Source: Candidatus Cloacimonadota bacterium
GTDB lineage: Bacteria > Cloacimonadota > Cloacimonadia > Cloacimonadales > Cloacimonadaceae
Assembly: GCA_023421135.1 (NCBI GenBank)
Contig: JAEZUG010000050.1
Coordinates: 1 to 13,582 of the forward strand
Length of the DNA stretch: 13,582 nt
Direction: 5' to 3'
Position numbers and translations under genes: made by a program. This document shows, one piece after another, positions 5,265 through 13,000 of this stretch. Every line of letters begins with the position of its first letter. Within the stretch, counting starts at the first letter, position 1. Below the pieces are notes generated by a model. It was given only the letters and a program-made list of their open reading frames with translations. It did not search any database and had not been told where the DNA came from.

Positions 5265-6775
5265 GAAGTCTCCTCTTTTCTATGCCGTTTGAAGCATGCC
5301 CAGATGAAGATAGTAATTGCAAACACAACGATCAGCATGGGATAGCGGTATATCCTCCTGATCGGTGGAATGCTCCGGTTTATATAGAGCGGAGCCGTGA
5401 TATTGCCAAGTTCAAAGAGTTTAGTCTGATTCAAGCTTCTGCCCAGTGGATCAATGATCATGGAGATTCCGGTCTGAGCAGCACGATAGATCTGGATTCT
5501 ATTCTCAATTGCCCGATACTTCGTCATCAAACCATGCAGCCAGGGACCGTAGCTGGTGCCAAACCAGGCATCATTTGTGATATTTACCAGATAATCTGTC
5601 TTCCGGTAGCCTTCTATTCCTTTGGGTATGGCAGAGCGATGATAGAGCTCCGGGAAGGCTATCTCGTAGCAGATGGAAGGGGAGAACTCATAGCCTCCGC
5701 TCCGGTACCACTTGAGCTCGGTGCCAAACTCCCAATTTGCCTGTCCAAACTGCAGCTTCCAAAGAAATGGAAACAGATCCAGCCAGAGCATCCTTTCACC
5801 CACAGGCACCAGGATGTTCTTGTAATAAGGTTCAGGTCTGTCCCCCACACTGCTGAACAAAGCTGCCGCATTGTAGTAGTAATTGGGATCCACATGATCG
5901 CTGGGAGCAGGACGGTAATCTGGAAAACCGGCAAAATATTCCAGCTTATAGTTCTGAATCAGTTGATATAAAGGAGCTAACTGCCCCGGATCTCTCAGGA
6001 GATAAACCGGGAAAGCAGCCTCGGGAAGAATTAGTAGCTTGGCAGAATCTGCCTTCGCTTCCGCACTCAATCTATCGTAACGGGAGAGTATCTCCAGATA
6101 GAAATCCTCGTCCCACTTCTCATCCTGAGGGATTGAAGGCTGGGCAATAAAGATGCCCGCATCGTGCTTTTCCAGCTCCAGGCTCTGAACCCTCCAAACA
6201 CCATAGCCTGCCCAGAGGATAATCATTACTGCAGCAATGAGCAAGGCTTTATACCTGCGCTTCAGCCCCAAATGCAACATCACAGACAGCACCAGCACCA
6301 GAGCAGACAGGCCGGTCTGCCCGACCAAATCCAGAGCTTGTAAGAATAGCGTATAATCCGAAAGTGCATAGGAGATATTGAGCCAGGGGAAGCGGGTCTC
6401 GCCAAACTGAATTAGGTATTCCAGACTCAACAATACGGCCACAAAAACAGCATAGCGGTACTTGGGAAGATAGTACCAGACTCTTTGGATGGCATAGAAG
6501 GCCAGAGTATAGAATAGGGAATGGATCAACCAGATGCCTATGAGGCCTGGCAATGTAACAGTGGATATCCAGGACAAGACAAAAGCAGTGAAGACACCGG
6601 AAAATAGCAGAGCAGCCAGCCCCAGCTCAATCAGCTTGTGATAGCCCCGGTCAAAATACCACAAAAGCGGCACCCAGGCAAAGACGCACAGAAAACCCAG
6701 ATGCAAGGGTAAACGCGACAGGCTGAGCAGCAACGTGGCCAGCAAAACCGGCAGGAGACTTCGCACTCTATTCAT
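5261..6775 (-). CDS. lnt: Apolipoprotein N-acyltransferase
   Basis: Lnt adds the third acyl chain to the N-terminal cysteine of lipoproteins in the inner membrane, as diderm bacteria need for sorting to the outer membrane. The 504-residue protein has several N-terminal transmembrane helices (about 5-195), a periplasmic nitrilase-like domain (about 205-465) and a C-terminal helix (about 478-495). The catalytic triad is visible: Glu252 (LPEAAFP), Lys319 (YYKNILVPVGE) and Cys369 (SICYEIAFPE). NITNDAWFG (398-406) is also typical. Length matches the family. The ATG at 6775 has no clear ribosome-binding site and overlaps the preceding lipoprotein stop by 8 nt, so translation is probably coupled. 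Its neighbour is a plausible Lnt substrate. Confidence 0.96.
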   Translation of the reverse strand: MNRVRSLLPVLLATLLLSLSRLPLHLGFLCVFAWVPLLWYFDRGYHKLIELGLAALLFSGVFTAFVLSWISTVTLPGLIGIWLIHSLFYTLAFYAIQRVWYYLPKYRYAVFVAVLLSLEYLIQFGETRFPWLNISYALSDYTLFLQALDLVGQTGLSALVLVLSVMLHLGLKRRYKALLIAAVMIILWAGYGVWRVQSLELEKHDAGIFIAQPSIPQDEKWDEDFYLEILSRYDRLSAEAKADSAKLLILPEAAFPVYLLRDPGQLAPLYQLIQNYKLEYFAGFPDYRPAPSDHVDPNYYYNAAALFSSVGDRPEPYYKNILVPVGERMLWLDLFPFLWKLQFGQANWEFGTELKWYRSGGYEFSPSICYEIAFPELYHRSAIPKGIEGYRKTDYLVNITNDAWFGTSYGPWLHGLMTKYRAIENRIQIYRAAQTGISMIIDPLGRSLNQTKLFELGNITAPLYINRSIPPIRRIYRYPMLIVVFAITIFIWACFKRHRKEETS

Positions 6776-7622
6776 AACGGTTCTGATAGATCACTCTGCA
6801 GACCAGAGCGGTGATATTGTTGTATAGCAACAGGGTTCCCTGAGAATAGCTCATCCTCAGATCTCTGCCTCCTGTTAGCAGCTCCAGAGAGGGGATCTGG
6901 CTCAGATCCTCTTCAGCTGAGTTTCCCCGATAGACAGATAGCATCATGCCCGTCCAGGCAAAGGCATTGTTAAAATCATCATAAATCCGATAATCATCGT
7001 AGATCCGGATCAATTCTCCTAATATACTGAAAACATAAGACGAACCAGCAGTCTGATCCTGAACCACCAATTGATTGCTGCTGCAAGAGATAGAAGAAAC
7101 CTGCGGAAGCTGAAAACGTCCAAACCGGTAGTTCTCTTCCAAGGAAAGAGAGTTCAGGCAGATAATCTCCATGGGAGCCGCATCATAAATAAATACCGAA
7201 CGATCCGGACTGATGCAAAGGAGCTCCGGCTGCACCACTGCCGCAAGATCGAAGGAGCTGATCCTCTCCCCATCCGGGCCAAACTTACTGATCCGTTTGT
7301 TCAGTCCATCCAGGCACAGCACGCTGCCGTCCGGATCCAGAGCAATATCCGAAAGCTTCAGAAACCGGGTGGATTCCGAATTACCCAGCCGATTCACCAA
7401 GGTTCCATTACGATAGATATTGACCTGCTGCTGCACCCGGTCCAGACAATACAAAGACCTGCTGCGGGCATCATAGACACACTTGGCGAAGGCTTGATCC
7501 GGACGCAGGAGGCTGCCTTCTTCCACTCTCATCACGCGCAAAGATGGTCCGCTCTGCACTCCCGAACAGGCACAGAGCACCAGCAACAGAACTACACTAA
7601 TCTTTGATAATATGGATGTCAC
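6768..7622 (-). CDS. Predicted lipoprotein with NHL-like beta-propeller repeats
   Basis: From the GTG at 7622 the protein is 284 residues. It starts with a short signal peptide (Lys7, hydrophobic VVLLLVL) ending in a lipobox Leu-Cys-Ala-Cys, with the lipidated cysteine at residue 19. The mature part has repeated strand motifs of NHL/six-bladed propeller type, such as SRSLYCLDRVQQQVNIYRNG, then LSDIALDPDGSVLCLDGLNK and ISPDRSVFIYDAA. No enzyme residues are recognisable, so a binding or scaffolding role in the envelope is the likeliest class. I chose GTG at 7622 because AGGGG lies 7 nt upstream and it gives a normal signal peptide. The frame is open back to 7688, but that start would add 22 non-signal residues and overlap recJ by 92 nt. 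The chosen start overlaps recJ by 26 nt. Confidence 0.75.
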   Translation of the reverse strand: MTSILSKISVVLLLVLCACSGVQSGPSLRVMRVEEGSLLRPDQAFAKCVYDARSRSLYCLDRVQQQVNIYRNGTLVNRLGNSESTRFLKLSDIALDPDGSVLCLDGLNKRISKFGPDGERISSFDLAAVVQPELLCISPDRSVFIYDAAPMEIICLNSLSLEENYRFGRFQLPQVSSISCSSNQLVVQDQTAGSSYVFSILGELIRIYDDYRIYDDFNNAFAWTGMMLSVYRGNSAEEDLSQIPSLELLTGGRDLRMSYSQGTLLLYNNITALVCRVIYQNRYE

Positions 7623-9318
7623 GCAGTTTCCCCTGAATGCTGACTTTGTTGCCAAAGCGATTGTACTCCAGAGTGTAGGCAATATCAATCAGGCTGTTTT
7701 TCTTCAGCAGAGGGAGATAATCTCCCAGATTGTAACCAATCAGATCCAAGGTTACACCATCTTTCAAGACCTTGAGTTTCAGATGATTGCGCCCCACATT
7801 GTAAGGATAGTTGGCAACGGTAACACTATGAGACACAAAGATAGGACGAGAGTTCTCCGGACCAAAAGGAGCAAAGCGCTCCATCCAATCCAGCAAATAG
7901 TCATGGATATCGTAAAGCTCTACTTCATAATCAATTTGCAGGGGTGGCTTGATCTGTTCCAACTTCATGTTCTCCGCCACATAACGGCTGATCTCATTCT
8001 CAAACCGATCAATATACTCCTGATAGATGGTAAGCCCCACGGCATATTTGTGGCCGCCAAAGCTATGCAGATTGCCTTGAGTCTCCTTGAGAGCCGCAAA
8101 GAGATCAAAATCAGCCACACTGCGTCCAGAACCGCTGCCAAAACCATCTTTGAAGGATATCATGATCACCGGACGATAATACTTTTCCACCAGCTTGGAG
8201 GCAACAATCCCGATCACACCCTGATGCCAATCGTCTGAAGATATTATCATGCAGGAAGTTTTGTTGATATCCATATACTTCTTTTCGATGATACCACAGG
8301 CTTCATAGAAGGTTTTTTGGTCTTCCTGCTGACGCAGAGAGTTCTGGCGCTCAATGATCTCTGCCAGTTCCTGGCTCTTCTCCTCTTCGGTGGAGATCAG
8401 CAGTTCCACTGCCAAAGCTGCGCTTCCCATCCTGCCAGCGGCATTGATTCGGGGAGCGATGCCAAAGACTATATCGGTGGCATCCAGCGATTTATGATTC
8501 ATTCCGGAGATCTGGATCAGAGCATTGAGTCCCAGATTCTTCTTATCGATCAGGTGCTTGAGCCCGATGAAGGCAAAGATGCGGTTCTCTCCGGTGAGGG
8601 GCACTATATCGGCAATGGTGCCCACCGCCACCAGATCCATATATTTCATCAGGTTTTCTTCGGTATCGATGCCAACCTTTTGATATACTGCACAGAGCAG
8701 CTTGTATGCCACCCCCACTCCTGCCAGATCGGGATAGGGATAGTTGCAACCAGGCAGCTTGGGGTTGATGATGGCATAAGCAGGAGGCAGATTATCCTTG
8801 GGGTTATGATGATCGGTGATGATGATCTCCATACCCATGGCATTGATGGCCTCAATTTCTTCCTGGGCATTGACTCCGCAATCCACACTGATTATCAGCG
8901 AGGATCCGCTATCACGCAGGAAATCCAGGCTGTTCAGCGAGAGGCCATAGCCGTCTATCATCCGGTGCGGGATGTAAAAATCTATTTCTGCGCCTATCCG
9001 TTTCAGACCCAGATAGAGCAGAGCCGTGGCAGTGGTGCCATCGACATCATAGTCCCCGTAGATAGTGATCCTCTCATGGCTGTCTATAGCTTTTTGGATT
9101 CTCTCTACAGCCTTGCCCATCTCCGCAAAGAGGTAGGGGTCGTGCAACTTGGACATGCTGGGCTGGAAGAAGTGCTTGATCTCCTCTTCGCTATTTATCC
9201 CCTTGCGAAAGAGTAACTCCGCTATCTGAGGCGGACACTTCAGATTTGCGACCAGACCGGCCACAAACTGGTGTTCCTCATCTGATAGCTTTCTGGGCAG
9301 AACCCATTCTTTCTCCAT
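7597..9318 (-). CDS. recJ: Single-stranded-DNA-specific exonuclease RecJ
   Basis: RecJ is a cytoplasmic 5'-3' single-strand DNA exonuclease of the DHH superfamily, acting in recombination, mismatch and base-excision repair. The 573-residue protein has the full motif set: YGDYDVDGTT (87-96), SVDCG (144-148), TDHH (168-171) and AVGTIADIVPL (231-241) for the metal site; RINAAGRMG (290-298); HQGVIGIVASKL (365-376), GSGSGRS (394-400) and GGHKYAVG (421-428) of the DHHA1 domain; then FAPFGPENSRP (482-492) leading into an OB-like C-terminus. Length is typical for the core enzyme. The ATG at 9318 has AAGGGA about 8 nt upstream (9327-9332 on the plus strand). It is the first gene of the seven-gene minus-strand operon. 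Confidence 0.96.
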   Translation of the reverse strand: MEKEWVLPRKLSDEEHQFVAGLVANLKCPPQIAELLFRKGINSEEEIKHFFQPSMSKLHDPYLFAEMGKAVERIQKAIDSHERITIYGDYDVDGTTATALLYLGLKRIGAEIDFYIPHRMIDGYGLSLNSLDFLRDSGSSLIISVDCGVNAQEEIEAINAMGMEIIITDHHNPKDNLPPAYAIINPKLPGCNYPYPDLAGVGVAYKLLCAVYQKVGIDTEENLMKYMDLVAVGTIADIVPLTGENRIFAFIGLKHLIDKKNLGLNALIQISGMNHKSLDATDIVFGIAPRINAAGRMGSAALAVELLISTEEEKSQELAEIIERQNSLRQQEDQKTFYEACGIIEKKYMDINKTSCMIISSDDWHQGVIGIVASKLVEKYYRPVIMISFKDGFGSGSGRSVADFDLFAALKETQGNLHSFGGHKYAVGLTIYQEYIDRFENEISRYVAENMKLEQIKPPLQIDYEVELYDIHDYLLDWMERFAPFGPENSRPIFVSHSVTVANYPYNVGRNHLKLKVLKDGVTLDLIGYNLGDYLPLLKKNSLIDIAYTLEYNRFGNKVSIQGKLRDIHIIKD

Positions 9319-9360
9319 AGTCGTATTCCCTTTATTTATATATTTATTCTATGCTTCAAA
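9319..9360 (-). promoter_or_regulatory. AT-rich leader of the recJ operon, possible promoter
   Basis: Read on the minus strand, the 40 nt before recJ are AT-rich, with a TAGAAT hexamer (9351 down to 9346) and the ribosome-binding site AAGGGA. No good -35 hexamer lies at the proper distance; CTTTCA at 17 nt is the best I see. This is the only space from which the recJ operon can be started within the window, so some promoter activity is expected here or slightly upstream. Confidence 0.28.
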
Positions 9361-9563
9361 GGCCGGTCTGAAAGCTATCACAATGAGGTTCAGCTAGTTA
9401 CAACTATCAACTTAAAGCTTTCAGGCAAGAATTCCAAGCCTTTATCAATAATACTATTAGACTGGATTCTGTAAAGAGAAAAATGGGGCTGGAGAAAGAT
9501 TCTCTGTGAAGAGATGCGAAACAGTCTGAGTTTGTGGAGGTTCGATGGGGGGACACTAAAGCA

Positions 9564-9641
9564 ATTGGTGTGCCAATCTCCGAATTGGCACATAAGCCGC
9601 AGGCCTTTCCCGTTACTTCTGCCAAATCGGAGTTTGGCAGA
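9564..9641. repeat. Pair of mutually inverted hairpins with complementary loops
   Basis: Hairpin 1 pairs GTGCCAAT (9570-9577) with ATTGGCAC (9584-9591) around the loop CTCCGA. Hairpin 2 pairs TCTGCCAAA (9618-9626) with TTTGGCAGA (9633-9641) around the loop TCGGAG. Both stems are perfect, and the two six-base loops are exact reverse complements. Each hairpin is therefore a near copy of the other in opposite orientation, 26 nt apart, with similarity running into the flanks (GGTGTGCCA on one side, TGGCAGACC on the other). A third arm, ATTGG at 9564-9568, can pair with CCAAT at 9573-9577 instead. The layout recalls paired REP/BIME-type palindromes, or an RNA with kissing loops. No transposase is present. 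Confidence 0.7.
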
Positions 9642-9685
9642 CCAGAACATGCGACAAGATGTCGCTTCCACTCGGTTCTCTGGTC
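9640..9685. repeat. Nested hairpin adjoining the inverted pair
   Basis: An outer stem GACCAGA (9640-9646) with TCTGGTC (9679-9685) encloses an inner perfect 6-bp hairpin, GCGACA (9651-9656) and TGTCGC (9660-9665), with loop AGA. Its first two bases are also the last two bases of the preceding hairpin stem, so the structures stack or compete. No T-run follows on either strand, which argues against a simple terminator. Confidence 0.5.
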
Positions 9686-9703
9686 ACTAATTCACCCCGC
9701 ATA

Positions 9704-9786
9704 AAAAACGCATCTCATACCCATCAGACACGCATGAACTTACATGGGTGTTACATGGGTGTCTCATGGGTGTCTCATGGGTGTCG
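9704..9786. repeat. 11-bp repeat array, inverted units followed by four direct units
   Basis: Four contiguous direct 11-bp units lie at 9743-9753 (CATGGGTGTTA), 9754-9764 and 9765-9775 (both CATGGGTGTCT) and 9776-9786 (CATGGGTGTCG). Immediately before them, read on the minus strand, are units at 9736-9726 (CATGCGTGTCT) and 9725-9715 (GATGGGTATGA), with a weak third at 9714-9704. The array is thus an inverted repeat built of 11-bp units, with a six-base spacer. It is far too short in period and lacks spacers to be a CRISPR. It could be an operator cluster with one site per helical turn, or a replication-slippage repeat. Confidence 0.7.
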
Positions 9787-9851
9787 AATCAGGGAGGCCT
9801 GCAAATCCGGTTGAAATGAGCAATAGAAGGAATACCAACCAGAACTATTTC

Positions 9852-9880
9852 TTGACAGTATATGCCATCCCAATTAGTAT
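9852..9880 (+). promoter_or_regulatory. Candidate distal promoter of the C25 protease gene
   Basis: A perfect TTGACA (9852-9857) is followed after exactly 17 nt by TAGTAT (9875-9880), a four-of-six match to TATAAT. Transcription from here would give a leader of about 135 nt. A second TTGACG at 9884 lacks a matching -10. The consensus assumes a sigma-70-like factor, which is unproven in this organism. Confidence 0.4.
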
Positions 9881-9945
9881 TACTTGACGTGTTGATACAA
9901 TTGCCATCAAGCAAATAGGCAGGTTGTCAGAGATTTTCTGAGAAT

Positions 9946-9974
9946 CGGTTCAAAGCTTGCATATGATCTATAAT
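9946..9974 (+). promoter_or_regulatory. Candidate proximal promoter of the C25 protease gene
   Basis: A perfect TATAAT lies at 9969-9974, about 50 nt before the GTG start. The hexamer 17 nt upstream (CGGTTC) is a poor -35, so the call rests on the -10 box in an AT-rich stretch. It competes with the distal candidate, and both could be used. Confidence 0.35.
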
Positions 9975-10023
9975 GTATTATTACTGATTTAACTATGATT
10001 TCAGATAAACAAAAGGAGTTAAC

Positions 10024-13000
10024 GTGAAAAGAACGAGTTTATTGTTTGTGTTCCTCGTGCTGGTTGCCCTGCTGGCAGCTACGCAGGGGACCATCAGACT
10101 TGGTCAAACCCCAAATGCCGTGCAGCTCATGCGCAGTTCAGACGATGGTCTGAGCATTCGCTATGCAGTTGAAGCATTGGACTACAACGAAATTGAAACC
10201 CCCAATGGCACCTACACAGATCTTTCGATCAGGGATTATGCCTATACCAATATCACCGGCATGCCCCGCCTTCCCTTGATCCGCCAGATCATCAGCGTTC
10301 CCGAAAGAGCCACCGTGCAGTTTGAGCTGAAGAATGCTCAGACCATGACCACCAATCTCAGAGCCTATGGCTTGGAAAATCCCATCCTGCCGCGTCAGGA
10401 ATCTGTCGCCAAGTGCGAAGATGCCTCCAGTATTGAGATGAAGATCAACGAAGCCTTCTATGCCGCCAGAGGCTGGACCGGCTACGAAATAGTTGCCGTG
10501 GAAGAGCTTGGTTATGCCCGTGGTGAGAGACTCTTTACAGTCGATTTCAGCCCGGTTCGCTACAACCCTGCCAGCGGTGAAATAGAAGTTACCTATGCCG
10601 GAGAGCTGGAGATTAGCTTCATTGGCGCAGATCATGCTGCCACAGCAGATCTCAAAGCCCGCACCTGGTCTCCTGTTTACAACAGCATGTTCAAAGCCTC
10701 AGTGCTGAACTTCCGTGAAGATGCCACCCGCACTTCTTTGAACAGACACCCCCTCAGCTATGTGGTGATCACACCTTCCTCATTTGTGAGTGCTTTACAG
10801 CCTTTCATCGATTGGAAGAAGGTCGAAGGTTACAACATGATCGTGGCTACCACAGAGCAGATCGGTACCAGCGCCAACCAAATCAAGACCTATCTACAGG
10901 GTCTGTGGAGCAGTGCTACTGCCGAGAATCCCGCACCAAGCTACGTGCTTTTTGTGGGAGACGTTGCCCAAGTTCCTGCCAACACAGGCACCACGGCCTC
11001 TCACGTTACAGATCTCACCTACGTTCGTCTGCAGGGCACAGATCATATCCCTGAGATGTATTATGGCAGATTCTCCGCCACCACTGCAGCGGAAGTTACC
11101 AATATTGTAAACAAGACTTTGATGTATGAACAATATACCATGCCGGATGATACCTATCTGAGCAAGGTAGTCCTGATCGCGGGTGTGGACAGCTCCTGGA
11201 GCACGACCCATGCCAATGGCCAGATCAATTATGGAACCACGAACTATTTCAATGCCACCAATGGCATTGTCTCAAATACCTATCTCTACCCCGCCTCAGG
11301 AAGCTCTGAAAGCCAGATCGTGGCCAATGCCTCTGAAGGCAGAGGTTATCTGAACTACACTGCTCACGGTTCTGAAACCAGCTGGGCAGATCCCACTTTT
11401 ACCATCTCCAATGTGAACAGTCTGCAGAATACGAACAAGTACTCTGTAGTGGTCGGCAATTGCTGCGTGACCAATGCTTTCAATACCAGCGTCTGTTTTG
11501 GAGAAGCCTGGCTTAGGGGTCAGAACAAAGGCGCCGTTGCCTATATTGGCGGCACCAATAACACCTATTGGGATGAAGACTACTATTGGGGAGTTGGTTA
11601 CAAGCCTCCCGTGGTGGGCACTGGTTCACCTTTCATAGCCAACCGCACCGGCGCTTATGATGCCATGTTCCATTCTCACAACGAAGCCTCTGCAGATTGG
11701 GCCAGCAACCCCGGCTCCACTATCTTCATGGGCAATATGGCTGTGGTGGCCTCCAACAGCAGCAGAATCAACTACTATTGGGAGATCTATTCCGTGATGG
11801 GTGATCCTTCTCTGGGTATCTATCTGGGAATTCCTCCTGTGAACAATGCAAACGTTGCTCCCACCGCTTTCATAGGATTGAGCAGCATGGAAATGACGGT
11901 CGAGCCCTATACCTATGCAGCTCTCTCCATGAATGGCGTGCTGCACGGAGTGGGTCTGGCAGATGCTCAGGGCAACCTGACCCTCAGCTACACTCCCTTC
12001 ACTGAGCCCGGAACCGCCAAGCTGGTGCTTACTCGCTCCCGCCTCAGACCCACCTTCATCAATATCGACGTCGTTCCCAACGAGGGTCCTTATGTGATGG
12101 TGAGCTCTGTGGTAGTCAATGATGGCAACAACGCCATTGCTGAAGCTGGCGAGACCATCAACCTGGATTTGAACCTCAGTAATGTTGGCATCCAAAACGC
12201 CACCAGCCTCACTGCTACTATCAGCACAGGCAATCCCTATGTAAGCTTCCAAAGCACCACTGCCAATCTGCCAAATGTAAATGCCGGTGGCACTGCAGTC
12301 GTGAATTCTGCTTTCACAGTGATGATCGATCCTCTGATCCCCGATCAGACAAGCGTCGTCTTTGATATAGCCGTTACCGACGGCACCAACATCTGGAACA
12401 GCACCAGAACCATCGTGGTCAATGCTCCCCATGTCCAAATCCTCAATGTGGGCTTCCAGGACAGCAATGGCAATGGCTTCAATGAAAGTGGTGAGACCAT
12501 AACCGTTAGCGTGAACCTGCAAAACACAGGCCACATGACAGCAGAGGGTGGAACCGCAGTTCTGTATCTGGGATCCACTCAAGCCACACTGGGCTCCACC
12601 AGCTTCGTGCTTCCCGGAATCCCGGCTGAGCAGGTGATCCCCATTTCCTTCACAGTCACATTAGCCCAGGGCATCGCCGATGGCACCATGATTCCCATCG
12701 GTCTGGCCTACACAGCCGGAACTCAGATGCTGAACCATACCATTCTGATTCCTGTGGGTGTGATAGCTGAAGGCTTTGAATCCAATAGCTTCACCACCTT
12801 CCCCTGGATCAACAACAGCTCAGCACCCTGGACTTTGGCCACCGGTGGCACAAACGTGCATTCCGGTAACTATGCTGCCAAGAGCGGAGCTATCCCTCAC
12901 AACGGCAATACAGTTCTACAGATTACTTTGAACGTTGGAGCAGATGGAAACATCAGCTTCTGGCGCAAAGTATCCAGCGAAAGTGGCTACGACTGGCTCA

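Larger units (their letters stand above)
9319..10023. other. Structured 705-nt divergent intergenic region without a credible gene
   Basis: This region lies between recJ (minus) and the C25 protease (plus). I find no credible protein gene: the open frames on the minus strand (9390-9671 and 9407-9625) run through hairpins and resemble no family I know. It holds, in order, the recJ leader, an unremarkable stretch (9361-9560), a pair of mutually inverted hairpins (9564-9641), a nested hairpin (9640-9685), an array of 11-bp units in two orientations (9704-9786) and two candidate promoters for the protease. Repeated and palindromic content makes it a likely site of a short dispersed element or a structured RNA. 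Confidence 0.6.

Noticed and set aside
7623..7688. Longer N-terminus for the lipoprotein
   Set aside because: It would bury the signal peptide behind 22 residues and overlap recJ more. The GTG at 7622 has a well-spaced AGGGG.
8317..9216. Plus-strand open frame of 299 codons
   Set aside because: Antisense to recJ, whose motifs are complete. The composition is typical of a shadow frame.
9570..9591. Intrinsic terminator in the divergent intergenic region
   Set aside because: No T-run follows the stem on either strand, and no transcript from recJ or the protease should end here.
9390..9671. Minus-strand open frame of 93 codons in the intergenic region, plus a 72-codon frame within it (9407-9625)
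   Set aside because: They run through the paired hairpins, have no recognisable domain and no clear ribosome-binding site. They are better explained by the repeat/structured element.
9704..9786. CRISPR array
   Set aside because: Units are 11 bp and contiguous, without spacers, and no cas gene is in the window.
11626..12582. Minus-strand open frame of 318 codons, and a smaller one at 10138-10635
   Set aside because: Both are antisense to the C25 protease. They have no start context or domain, and reflect its codon bias.
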